Shown here: positions 33,538 through 43,545 of the stretch, in pieces
How positions within the stretch are numbered: the stretch's first letter is position 1
How the letters are laid out: the number at the start of each line of letters is the position of its first letter
Source: Haliangium sp963772315
GTDB taxonomy: Bacteria > Myxococcota_A > Polyangia > Haliangiales > Haliangiaceae
Length of the DNA: 64,000 bases
Assembly: GCA_963772315.1 (NCBI GenBank)
Contig: CAVYWJ010000001.1
Location: 1 to 64,000 of the forward strand
Reading direction: 5' to 3'
The notes under the pieces: model-generated
Seen by the model: the letters and a program-made list of their open reading frames with translations, nothing else
What the model was told of the DNA's origin: nothing
The model's database searches: none
Program-made: the position numbers and the translations under genes

Positions 33538-35460
33538 ATGTCGAGCTGCGTCCAGACCGCCGGAGCCACCACGCTGTCGCCGCCCCTGCTGGCCGGGGCG
33601 CTCGTGTTCGCCAGCCGGCACCTCGAGGCGCTGGGCTTGCCGCATCCGACGCACGCGCAGATCCTGGCCGCCACCGGCGCCGGCAGCACGCGTGCGTACG
33701 CCCGGGCGCAGGACATCGAGGCGGCGCTGCGCACGCTCGACCGCCCGGTCGGTCGTCCGCGCAAGGCCTCGCCGCCGCCACCCGCGCGGTCCAGCCGCGA
33801 GGAGCTCCAGGCGCGGCTGCTCGCGTTTCTCCTGGAGCACCCGGGCTGCGTTGCCAGGAAGCAGCAGCGCCGTTCCTACTCGGACGAGCTCCGGCGCTTC
33901 CTCGTGGCGCTCCACGAGGAGTACCGAACGCACCTCTCGTTCGAGGAGTTCGCCCGTGTGGTCCAGATCCCGGAGAAGACCCTGCGCCCCTGGCTTCGCC
34001 TGCGCGAAGACGCCAGCCCCGCGCACGCGGACGGCGTTGACCGCGATGACGAGCAGTCGGACGGAAACGTCCACGAGCGCATCCACGTCACCGGGCTCGA
34101 GCGCCTCGCCGCTGCCTGGGACGCGTGGACCGGTTCCTTCGAGGCGTTCTTCCGGTACGCACGGGACGAGCTCGGCGTCACCGCCGGCAAGGACCATATC
34201 CGCAACGTGCTCGAGGCCCTCCGCGCGCGTCCCGTCCACCGCCGCGGCCCCGCGCCCGACCAGGCCGCCCTGCGCCAGTCCTTCGAGACCTTCTTCCCCG
34301 GCGCGCAGTGGGTCGGCGATGGCACCGAGCTCACCTTCACGCTCAACGGCCAGCCCTTCACCTTCCACCTCGAGCTGTTCGTGGACGCCGACAGCGCCGC
34401 CCTCGCCGGCGCCGCCGTCCGCGAACAGGAGGACTCCGCGGCCGTCATCGACGCCTTCCGCGATGGCGCCGCCACCACCGGCTTTCCGCCCATCGCTGCG
34501 TTGCTGGACAATCGTCCGTCCAACCATACGGACGACGTCCACGCCGCCCTCGACCCCACCCTGACCATCCGCGCCACCCGCGGCCGGGCTCAGAACAAGG
34601 GCCACGTCGAGGGCTCCTTCGGCCTCTTCTCCCGGACCGCTCCCCTCCTGTCTCTCCACGCCAGCACGCCCAGGGAGCTCGCTTCCCGCGTCATCGACCT
34701 CGTCGTCACCACCTGGGCCAGGACCCTCAACCACAAGCCACGGCCCGGCCGCAGCGGCCTCTCTCGCGTCCAGCTCTACCAGCAAGCCGCGCCCACGCCC
34801 GAGCAGATCGCCCACGCGCGCGCCAGGCTCACCGCCTTGCAGCACAAGCAGCAGCTCGCCTACGAGACCCGCACCCGCCGCCTCGACCCCGTCGCCTGCC
34901 AGCTCATCGACGACGCCTTCGCCAGGCTCTCCATCGCCGATCCCACCGGCAATCTCCGCCGCGCCATCGCCGGCTATCCGCGTGACGCCATCCTCGAGGG
35001 CATCGCCACCTTCACTGCCAAGAAGCACGCTGGCACGCTACCGCCCGAGCTCGAGCCCGCGCTCGCCGGCCGCTATCTCCTCGGCATCGTCCGCAACATC
35101 GCCGATCGCGACTATCTTCTCGCTCTGGCGGAGGAGCTCATCCGACTCCGCGTCCGCGCTCGTGACCTCGAGCTCCAGCACCTCCACCGCGACCTCCAGC
35201 AGCTGCTCCTTTTCCCCGACCTAACGTCCGAACAACGCCTCGCGCGCCTCCTCGACCGCGTCCGGGCCTCCACCTACCAGCTCCCGCGCCTCTTCTGGCT
35301 CCGCGCCGCCGCAGACCTCGTCCTCGCTCAGCCCCTGCCTCTTCATCGCACCCTCCTCGCTCACGCCACCCTCCACCTCGCCACCTCCTTCCGCCTCGCC
35401 CGCTCCCTCCGCGACGAGCTCATCCGCTTCCTCGTCCGCGCCGTCCTCCCGGTTGCGTGA
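33538..35460 (+). CDS. Second, Mu/Tn7-class-like DDE transposase
   Basis: About 640 residues from the ATG at 33538; the frame is open further upstream but overlaps the first transposase. Helical N-terminal region (HAQILAATGAGSTRAYARA; then LSFEEFARVVQIPEKTLRPW). Catalytic core: Asp in VGDGTELTF (about 261), Asp in LLDNRPSNHT (about 324), Glu in KGHVEGSFG (about 358), a D34E spacing. The last 250 residues are helical and unlike IS3/IS481 enzymes. Having two unrelated DDE enzymes in one small element suggests division of labour. It lacks an ATPase partner. Confidence 0.75.
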   Translation: MSSCVQTAGATTLSPPLLAGALVFASRHLEALGLPHPTHAQILAATGAGSTRAYARAQDIEAALRTLDRPVGRPRKASPPPPARSSREELQARLLAFLLEHPGCVARKQQRRSYSDELRRFLVALHEEYRTHLSFEEFARVVQIPEKTLRPWLRLREDASPAHADGVDRDDEQSDGNVHERIHVTGLERLAAAWDAWTGSFEAFFRYARDELGVTAGKDHIRNVLEALRARPVHRRGPAPDQAALRQSFETFFPGAQWVGDGTELTFTLNGQPFTFHLELFVDADSAALAGAAVREQEDSAAVIDAFRDGAATTGFPPIAALLDNRPSNHTDDVHAALDPTLTIRATRGRAQNKGHVEGSFGLFSRTAPLLSLHASTPRELASRVIDLVVTTWARTLNHKPRPGRSGLSRVQLYQQAAPTPEQIAHARARLTALQHKQQLAYETRTRRLDPVACQLIDDAFARLSIADPTGNLRRAIAGYPRDAILEGIATFTAKKHAGTLPPELEPALAGRYLLGIVRNIADRDYLLALAEELIRLRVRARDLELQHLHRDLQQLLLFPDLTSEQRLARLLDRVRASTYQLPRLFWLRAAADLVLAQPLPLHRTLLAHATLHLATSFRLARSLRDELIRFLVRAVLPVA

Positions 35461-35660
35461 CCCTGCTGCGTGCTCTCGCGCGGCCGCCCTCACGACTCCG
35501 CCCGCCAGCCGCTGCCCCGCTCCCTGCGCTGTCAGATGTCAGATCACCAAGTTCGCCTGACACTTGACATCCCAGCCTCTCTGTCTCGGGCCCCCGGTCC
35601 GCAACCCGGCCACAACGCTTGCTTTTTCTGACTGTAAAGTGTTTGACAAGCGCACCTAGC

Positions 35661-38600
35661 AACATCGTCTGGGACGCGAAGACACGCCGCGCGACTCTGT
35701 GCGACTTCGGGATCGCCATGACCCTGTCGGGCCTGGCCGTCGAGAGCTCCAGCCCCACCAGGCTGGAGGGAACACTTGCCTACGTCTCGCCGGAGCAGAC
35801 GGGCCGCACCGGCCGTTCGGTGGATTCTCGCAGCGACCTCTACTCGCTCGGCGCGAGCTTCTACGAGATGCTGACTGGCGTGCCCCCGTTTGCCACGCAA
35901 GATGCTGTAGAGCTGGTCCACGCGCACATCGCGCGCCGGCCGCGCCCGCCACACGAGCTCAACTCCGAGGTACCGCCCGCGATTTCGCTCATCGTTCTCA
36001 AACTGCTCGAGAAGGAACCCGAGCAGCGATACCAGACGGCTGACGCGCTGGCCATCGATCTTCGCGAAGCGAAGGCGCAGTGGCAGCAGGCGCGAACCAT
36101 TGCGCCCTTCCCACTCGCATCGCACGACGTTCCGCGCGACCTTTATATCCCGGAGAAGCTTTATGGCCGCGAGCAGGAGCTGCGAACGCTCGATGCAGCC
36201 TTTGCACGAGCGTGCCGGGGCGGACGGGAGCTGGTCCTCATCACCGGCGCGGCGGGAATCGGCAAGTCCGCATTGGTGAACCAGCTCGGTCGCCCGATCG
36301 CTGAGCACCATGGCTTCTACATCGCTGGCAAGTTCGATCAACTCCAGCGCAGCGTACCGTTCTCCGGCGTGGCGCAGGCCTTCCAGGCGCTGGTGCGACA
36401 GCTCCTCGTCGAACCCGAGGCGACACTGGCGCAGTGGCGAGAGCGCATTGCAGCCGCGGTAGCACCCAACGGCCAGCTGCTCGTGGATCTGGTGCCCGAG
36501 CTTGAGCGCATTCTCGGTCCGCAGCCAGCAGTCCCGTCGGTCGGCCCTGTGGAGTCGAAGAACCGCTTTCGCATGGTATTCACGCAATTTCTTTCGGTCT
36601 TCGCCCAGCGGGAGCACCCGCTCACGCTGTTCCTCGACGACCTCCAGTGGGGCGACGCGGCGTCCTTGCAATTGCTCGAGCAGTGGCTCGGCGATACCGC
36701 CACCCGTTACTTGCTCTACTTGGCGCGTATCGTGACAGCGAGGTCGGAAGTTCACACCCTCTGGCGATCTCCCTCGCTGCGTTGCGCGAGGCCGGAAGCG
36801 AGATCCACGAGATTCATCTGGGGCCCATTGGCCGTGACGATGTCGCGCAGCTCACCGCCGAAGCGTTCAAGGAGGATGCCGCCAAGACGCGGTCGCTGGC
36901 CGAGCTGATCATGCGCAAGACCGCCGGCAATCCGTTTTTCGTCCGGCGGCTGCTCCACCTCCTGCATGCCGAAAGCTTTATTCGCTTCCAGCCGCAGTCG
37001 CGCACATGGCAGTGGGATATCACGGAGCTCGAGCGCGCACCGATCACGGACGACGTGCTCGACCTCATGATGCAGGCGATCGAGCGCCTGCCACCGTCCA
37101 CGCGGGAACTCTTCCAGATAGGATCCTGCATCGGCCATCGCTTCGACCTCAGCACACTCGCCGAGGTGAGCGGGCTTCCGCGCACGGCCGCGGCCGAACA
37201 GCTCAGGCCCGCGCTCGAAGACGGCCTGCTGGTACCCATCCGAGGAGCGTACGACGCGCCCGGGCGCATTGGTCCTCTTGAAAACAGTTTCGAAGCGCTG
37301 CCCTTGATGGTCCGCTTTGCGCACGACCGTGTGCAGCAAGCGGCGTACTCCATGTTGAGCGAGGAAAGGCGACGCGCCCTCCACCTGGCCATCGGCCGTC
37401 GCTTGCTTGGTACCGCCGCTGCCAGCCAGCTCGACGAGTTGCTGTTCGACATCGTCGACCAACTCGATCTCGGCGAGCGCCTCATCGTCGATCCGGCAGA
37501 ACGTCTGCGCCTGGCCGAGCTGAACCTTGCGGCGGGGCGCAAGGCAAAAGCGTCGTCGGCGTACCAGGCGGCATGCGAGTACCTCTCGGTGGCGATGCGT
37601 CACCTGCCGGACGCATCCTGGGATGAGCAGTCCGAGCTGACGTTTGCGCTTCACCGGGAGCTTGCGGAGTCCGCGTACCTGACGGGCCAGCACACGAGGG
37701 CTGAGGAACTCATCGAAATGGCGCTCGCGTACGCGCCGTCGAAAGTCGCCAAGGCTGATCTGTATGCCTTGCGTGTTCTCGCGGCCACCGTGGTCGGCGA
37801 TTGGACGGGTGCACTTCGCTGGGGCCGGGACGGGCTGGCGGTTTTCGGGCATGAATGGCCGCTGGAGGGGCTGGCGCAGGCGAATGAAGCCGAAGCGGCG
37901 GCAGTGATGAAGAACCTCGGCGAGCGGCGGATGGAAGATCTCCTGGCCGAACCCGAGGTGAAAGACGACGAAACGCGAGCATGCATGCGCCTGCTCTCAA
38001 TCCTCGGACCGCCGGCGTACTTCAGCGGCGACGACGTGCTGACCTTCCTGGTGACTCGAGCCGCGAACCTCTCGTTGCTGCACGGTCCGTCGCCCTACTC
38101 AGCCTACGCGTACGTGTTCTATGGCGCACTTCACAACGCGCGCACCGGCGAGTACGACGTCGGCTACGCTTTCGGCACGTTGGCATTGGCGCTCGCCCGC
38201 CGATTCGCAGACCGAGCTGAAGAGAGTCGAACGCTCGAGGTGTTCGCGCTTGTGGTGCACCCATGGAAGGCGCCCGTGCGCGACAGCTTGCCACTGGTGA
38301 GAGAAGGCGTCCGCGCCGGCATCGAGTCGGGCGAGCTCGCGTACGCCGCATTCAATCTCGACTCGGTGCTCATCAACGGTTTGCCCGCTGGTGTGCCACT
38401 CGCGGACCTTCTCTCCGATGCCGGCGCTGCCATCGAGTTCGCCACCAAGCACCGCAACCGGACGGCCATCGAGATCGCCCTGCCGTTCCGCCAGTTCGCG
38501 CGCGCTCTGATGGGTACAGCGCGGTCGTCCGGGGGATTCGATGACGACGGCTTCGAAGAGGCACGCTTCCTGGAAGAGGCCAAGGACAACCACACCGCGC

Positions 38601-40846
38601 TGGGCAACTACTGGGCCGCGAGACTCCAGGCGGCGTACCTGCTCGGTGATTACCAGACCGCGCGCCGCAGCTCGCAGGAGGGCGCCAAGCATGTCCTCGC
38701 CGGCATCCTCGGCATGGTGCCCTCGGCGGAGCACGCCTTCTATACCGCGCTGACGCTGGCGGCCGAGTTCGCAAGCACGCCAAAGGACGAGCAGCCGGCG
38801 GTGCGGGACGCGCTGGGCGCACTCCATCGCAAGCTGGTGAACTGGGCCGAGCACTGTCCCCAGAACTTTGCCCATCAGACCGCGCTCGTCGCCGCGGAGA
38901 TCGCGAGGCTTCGCGGAGCGTCCGCCGAGGCGATCAAGCTCTATCGCGTTGCGATCGAAGGCGCCGCGCAGCAGCTGTTCATCCAGGACGAAGCGCTCGC
39001 GCACGAGCTCAGGGCGCGTTTCTTCCTGAGCGAGAACGAACCCCGCCTCGCAGCCGTGCACTTCCGCGCTGCGCGGGACCGCTACCAAGAATGGGGGGCG
39101 ACGATGAAGGTGCGCGCCCTCGAGCGCGAGCGCCCCGAGTGCTTCTCCGCTGGAAACCGGACGCCGGACCGCTGGTTCTCGATCGACGCGCTCGCCCTCA
39201 TCAAAGCCTCGCAAGCCATCTCGGCGGAAACGGTATCGGAGCGGCTCTTCGAAAGAATCCTGCGCGTCCTCGTCGAGGTCGCCGGTGCGCAGAGCGGTGC
39301 GCTGGTGCTTTGCGAGGCCGAGACGCTCACGGTGCGTGCCCGGATCGCGACGGAGCCGGGAGTTTCCGTGTCCCTCGCTGCAAGGGCGCTGGAGCAGTGT
39401 GTCGATCTCCCATCCACGATTCTTCGCTACGTCGTGCGCGTGAAGGAGCCGCTGGTGCTCCCCGACGCGGCGGCTGCAGAAGCTTTCGGGAATGATCCGG
39501 CAGTGCGGCGGCGTCACCTGCGATCGGTGTTGTGCGTACCTCTCATCCAGCAGGCGGCGGTGATTGGGCTGCTCTATCTAGAGAACGACGCCCTGGCGGG
39601 CGCGTTCGCGGATGACCTCGTCGAGATCCTGCAGGTGTTGGCCACCCAGGCAGTCATTTCGCTCGAGAACGCACGTCTGCACCGGGCGTCAAAACAGGAA
39701 ATCGAACAGCGCAAGCAGGCCGAGCAGGCCTTGAGTGAGGCGAGTCGGCGCAAGGACGAGTTCCTCGCCATGCTTGCCCACGAGCTGAGGAATCCGCTGG
39801 CGCCCATCGCCGCAGCGGCCGATCTTCTGCAGATGGCCAGCGCCGATCCGGCAAGGGTGAAGAAGACCAGCGCCGTCATCGCTCGCCAGGTGCGGCACAT
39901 GGCAGGGTTGGTGGACGATCTGCTGGACGTGTCACGGGCCACGCGGGGGCTCGTGAGCCTTCAGCAGGTGCACCTGGACGTTCACCAGACCGTGCTCGAC
40001 GCCATCGAGCAGGTCCGCCCCCTGATCGAGGCCCGGCGTCATGCCCTGACGCTGCACACGTCTCCTGAACCAGCCCTGGTGCAGGCGGACCCGAAGAGGC
40101 TGGTGCAGGTGTTGACCAACTTGCTCACGAATGCCGCCAAGTACACACCTGAGGGAGGTCGCATCACCGTCCAACTCGGCGCGGACGGCGGCAAGGTGCA
40201 CCTGTGCGTCAGCGACACCGGGCAGGGAATGTCCCCGGAGCTGTTGGACAGCTGCTTCGAGCTGTTCGTTCAGGGGGAGCGCACCTCGGAACGTGGCGCC
40301 GGTGGCCTGGGCATCGGGCTGGCGCTGGTCAGGAGCCTTATTGAACTGCACGGCGGCACCGTGCGCGCGGAGAGCGAGGGCCACGGAAAGGGCAGCCGGT
40401 TCACGGTCACCCTGCCCCGGATCCACAAGACGGAGGCGCCGGTTCCTTCCGTGACAGCCGATAGACCCGGTCGTCACCACGGCGCCGACCGCCTGAAGGT
40501 GCTCATCGTGGACGACAACGAGGACGCCGCGGAAATGCTGGCCATGCTGGTGGAGGCACAAGGGCATGAAACGATGCTTGAGCACCACCCTCTACGTGCG
40601 ATGGAGCGAATCGCACGTGAGCGTCCTGATGTCTGCCTGCTGGACGTGGGGCTGCCCGACATGGACGGCTATGAGCTCGCCAGGGCCATCCGGAACCGCC
40701 TCGGGCCGGCCGAAGTCACTCTGGTCGCCATCACCGGCTATGGCCAGCCAAAAGACAGGGACCGGGCTCTTGCCGCCGGCTTCGACGAGCATTTCGCGAA
40801 ACCGGTGAACAGCAGCAAGCTGGTGGAGCTACTGGCAACGCTGTAA
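35661..40846 (+). pseudogene. Giant hybrid Ser/Thr-His kinase, 3' part (one frameshift)
   Basis: Continues the kinase at NIVWD: DFGIAMTL, the APE-like YVSPEQTGRTG, SDLYSLGASFYEML. Then an AAA_16 ATPase (ITGAAGIGKSALVNQL; LFLDDLQWGD), a long helical repeat region, GAF (about 39200-39690), HisKA (FLAMLAHELRNPLAPI), HATPase_c (NLLTNAAKY; GLGIGLALVRS) and a receiver (VDDNEDAAEM; LLDVGLPDMDGYE; AKPVN). At about 36715-36730 the frame shifts by one base, between TRYLL and LLGAYRDSEVG. Assembled, it would be about 1850 residues, the architecture known from myxobacterial and cyanobacterial sensor kinases. A 1399-residue frame starting at 36647 may still be translated. Confidence 0.85.
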
Positions 40847-40929
40847 CTTGCGCGCGGTGCGGGGTGCACGGCCGCGCCGCAAAGCAGGCGGACTCAGGCC
40901 CCGGCCGTTGCTTTGGCCGCGTAATGTGA

Positions 40930-41100
40930 CAAAAACTCGATCGGGGCGTTTCAGGCCGCCTTGCGATCGTAGAAGCGCAGGAGCCCCCGTAAGGTCCGAA
41001 AACTCGATCGTCTTATCTCACACAAAATTCACCGATAAAACGCAGGAGTCGGCCAACGCTCTCCCAGTAAGCGATCGGGCCGGTCATGGTTGCCGACGGG
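40930..41100 (-). pseudogene. Remnant R6 of the integrase-type transposase (doubled tail)
   Basis: It contains the outer end AACTCGATCGGGGCGTTTCA, the tail LLRFYDRKAA in reverse, then about 45 bp further a second, more diverged copy (AACTCGATCG..; AACGCAGGAGTCGGCC). So two ends of the same IS family are nested. It lies just behind the giant kinase. Confidence 0.6.
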
Positions 41101-42457
41101 GGCGTAGGGCGTAGGCTACCGCCGTGAGGCAGGGCGTCGAGCAACCGGAGCAGGAGGACATGCTCGAGGATGCTCCGGTCGCGACGGGGGGCGTGGCAGT
41201 GGCATCGAGCCGGGAGTGCATTATGGCGCTGCCGCGTGCCTGGATCGCGTATTGTCTGAGGCGGCCCTGCAGGGGCACACCGAAGACCTTCCCAGCTTGA
41301 CAGTGCGGGTCAGATCGCCAATGCTTTATGCATCAGAAAGATTGAGCCTGCGCCTTATGGCCATGACCAGGGCTGGCGCTTGGAAGGAATGCCTGAGCCC
41401 GTAGTACCCGGACACTCGACTGATGGCGTCGCAGGCCCATCTCGTCTCCCGATGTTTACCGCCGAGTTCGGTACCGCTGGTTAATAGCATTGGCTCTGTA
41501 AGATAGGACGACCTGCTCCCAATCAGTTAAACACGGTGCGCTCAACCGCTGGAACTCTTGAGATTTCCCGTCTCAGCGCCGACGCGGTTGCGAACTCCGT
41601 ATCGATCGGGGAGCCAGTCCCGAGATTCCACGCGCCGCCAGTGGCGGTTGGTTAGAACACGGGGTCGGAGCGAGGCCATTGGCCTTTCCTGCCCCATTTC
41701 AATGGGTTAGGTCGTCACCCCCGGGCCAATGGCCAGTCTCTGTTTTGAGACTGAGAGCATTGGGGGCCCGAGCGAGACGCCCCGTTTCGCACGGGGGGGC
41801 GGTCTCCGTTTCGACAATTCTCAGTCTCCCGTCGGCGGTCAGACTGAGACTGGTTAGAAGGAATTTCAAGAGGTTACGAGGTTCCGGTCTCCATCCCGGA
41901 GCCGAAGTTGACCACGACCGTGGGCCGATCTGTGGCTGCTCCGTCGAATCCGCACCAGAGCATCTGCCTCCGCCTTTGAATGGCCCGGTGACATCCGCAT
42001 CCGCGTCGATGCGCATGGCGGGGGCCCCGATGGTGGCGTGCGTGACGCTTCAAAGGCCGGCCGGAGTCGAGCGCCAGCTCGCGATTGACGCGCATCCAGT
42101 GCCAAGACCACCGTGTCCCTCGTGGTCGCTTCTGGCGCAAACACATCCATGGTCGTTTGACAGTGTGTCTCATGCGTGGAGCGGCGACGCAGCGCATGAC
42201 TTCGAACTGATTGGCTGGATCGGTCATGGCCCGCCCTGCCCGCTCGCATCAGCGGCGAACGAGACATACGAGGTACTCGCTGCCTGCATGCTGCCGGACG
42301 GCTCTCCTGCCACCGTAGACGCACGCGCCTGTAGGTGGCAACGGCTGCATGTGCACCATCAACGACTCACGAGATAACATGATGCATCGACATACGGGAT
42401 TCCTAACAACAATCGCTGGGCTTCGGCTCGCAGGCATTTGAGGAGACCATGCACGTC
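41101..42457. other. 1.36-kb gene-free region
   Basis: No frame here has recognisable protein character on either strand, which is unusual in this dense, GC-rich DNA. The region is less GC-biased and contains a cluster of hairpins at 41674-41849. Confidence 0.6.
41674..41849. other. Cluster of four consecutive hairpins (structured RNA candidate)
   Basis: In order: GGCCATTGGCC (41674-41684) with its perfect complement GGCCAATGGCC (41724-41734); CAGTCTC-tgtttt-GAGACTG (41734-41753); GAGACGCCCC paired with GGGGCGGTCTC (about 41773-41806, one bulge); and TCTCAGTCT paired with AGACTGAGA (41819-41849, perfect 9 bp). GAGAC/GTCTC recurs in most stems. I cannot match it to a named RNA family. The strand is undetermined. 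Confidence 0.5.
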
Positions 42458-42819
42458 TGCTTCGCCGCTCGGCAAAATAGACCCGGGTCTGCTCGCGAAA
42501 ATGGGTCCAGGCTGAGGATCAGGATTTCGAGATCCGCTCTGGAGGGCGCCCGGTGGAGGGGGCGCACTTGGGCAAGCGTGTGGGCGCGGCGGAGCCGGGC
42601 GGCATGCCGGCCCCGGGCTGCAAGGCTGTCCCCGCTTGCGGGGATGCCCCAGCATCCCCGCGTCATTGTCGCCGGCCAGGTGTGCGGGGAGGGGTCAAGG
42701 CTCGCGCAGCGACGGCCGCAGCCGCGGCCGCTTGGCCTTGACGCCTGCCCGCACACCTGGCACGCACGGGCTGCCTCAGGTTCCACGCCGAAGGCGCCCA
42801 TTGAATGTCGTGGGCCGGC

Positions 42820-43545
42820 TCAGCCTTGCGGCTCGCGAAGGGAGGGGCCGTCGATTCGGACGGTGTGGCAGCGGTGGCGGAGGCGGTTGAGCAGGGCCTC
42901 GACGAGGGCCTTGTTGCCGAGGAAGTTGGCCCACTCGGGATAATCGAGATTGGTAGTGATGATCGTGGGTCGCTGCGAGTACCGCTCTTCCATCAGCTTG
43001 AAGAAGATGTTGGTTTGCTCGGGACGCAGATTGAGATAGCCCATCTCGTTGACGACCAGGACATCCACGCGAGCCAGGTGGTTGAGCAGCTTGCGCGTGG
43101 AACGGTCGGCGAGGGACGCGTACATCTCGTCGAAGAGATCCTGGGCGCGCAGGAACAGACCGCGGTAGCCGTTCTGCAGGGCCTTGAGGAGCAAGCCGGT
43201 GGCAAGGCCGGTCTTGCCGACGCCGGTGGGGCCGATGAAGACGATGTTCTCGGCCTTGGCGATGAAATCCAGCTCCGTGAAGGCGCGGATCTGGCGTTGC
43301 GAGACACCCGGCTGGCGCTTGAAGGGGAAGGACTCCAGCGTCCACTGCTCGGGCAGCGCGGCGCGCTTGATGCGCCAGGCGAGCGCTGTTTCCTGCCGGT
43401 GATGCCACTGCGCCCGCAAGAGGCGGGCGATGAGCTCTTGATAGGAGAGCTCGTTTTGGTCGGCGTCGGCGAGCTCGGCATCGAGGATCTCGGCGATGCG
43501 TCCGAGGTGAAGCGATTTGAGGAGCTGGGTGATCTCATCCGTCAT
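42820..43545 (-). CDS. istB: IS21 helper ATPase IstB (ParB-type element)
   Basis: 241 residues from the ATG at 43545, which follows GGAGGATCCTG and overlaps istA by 11 bp. Walker A GPTGVGKTG, Walker B VLVVNEMGYL (Asn-Glu in place of Asp-Glu), sensor ITTNLDYPEW. The ATPase partner of the adjacent IstA. A longer frame to 43659 overlaps istA and was rejected. Confidence 0.93.
   Translation of the reverse strand: MTDEITQLLKSLHLGRIAEILDAELADADQNELSYQELIARLLRAQWHHRQETALAWRIKRAALPEQWTLESFPFKRQPGVSQRQIRAFTELDFIAKAENIVFIGPTGVGKTGLATGLLLKALQNGYRGLFLRAQDLFDEMYASLADRSTRKLLNHLARVDVLVVNEMGYLNLRPEQTNIFFKLMEERYSQRPTIITTNLDYPEWANFLGNKALVEALLNRLRHRCHTVRIDGPSLREPQG

Larger units (their letters stand above)
31793..35654 (+). 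mobile_element. 3862-bp element with two different DDE transposases
   Basis: Flanked by the 6-bp direct repeat CCTAGC (31787-31792 and 35655-35660). The ends are imperfect inverted repeats: left TGTCGTTGTTGAACACTGAAC, right read inward TGCGCTTGTCAAACACTTTAC, sharing TG..., TTGT, AACACT and AC at the same spacing. Further TGTCA/TGACA motifs lie within 120 bp of the right end. The only two genes are transposases on the plus strand, 131 bp apart. Deleting the element and one repeat restores the kinase reading frame. Confidence 0.9.

Noticed and set aside
33508..35028. 506-codon minus-strand frame
   Set aside because: Shadow of the second transposase of the 3862-bp element.
38099..39517. 472-codon minus-strand frame
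   Set aside because: Opposite the helical and GAF parts of the giant kinase; no family features.
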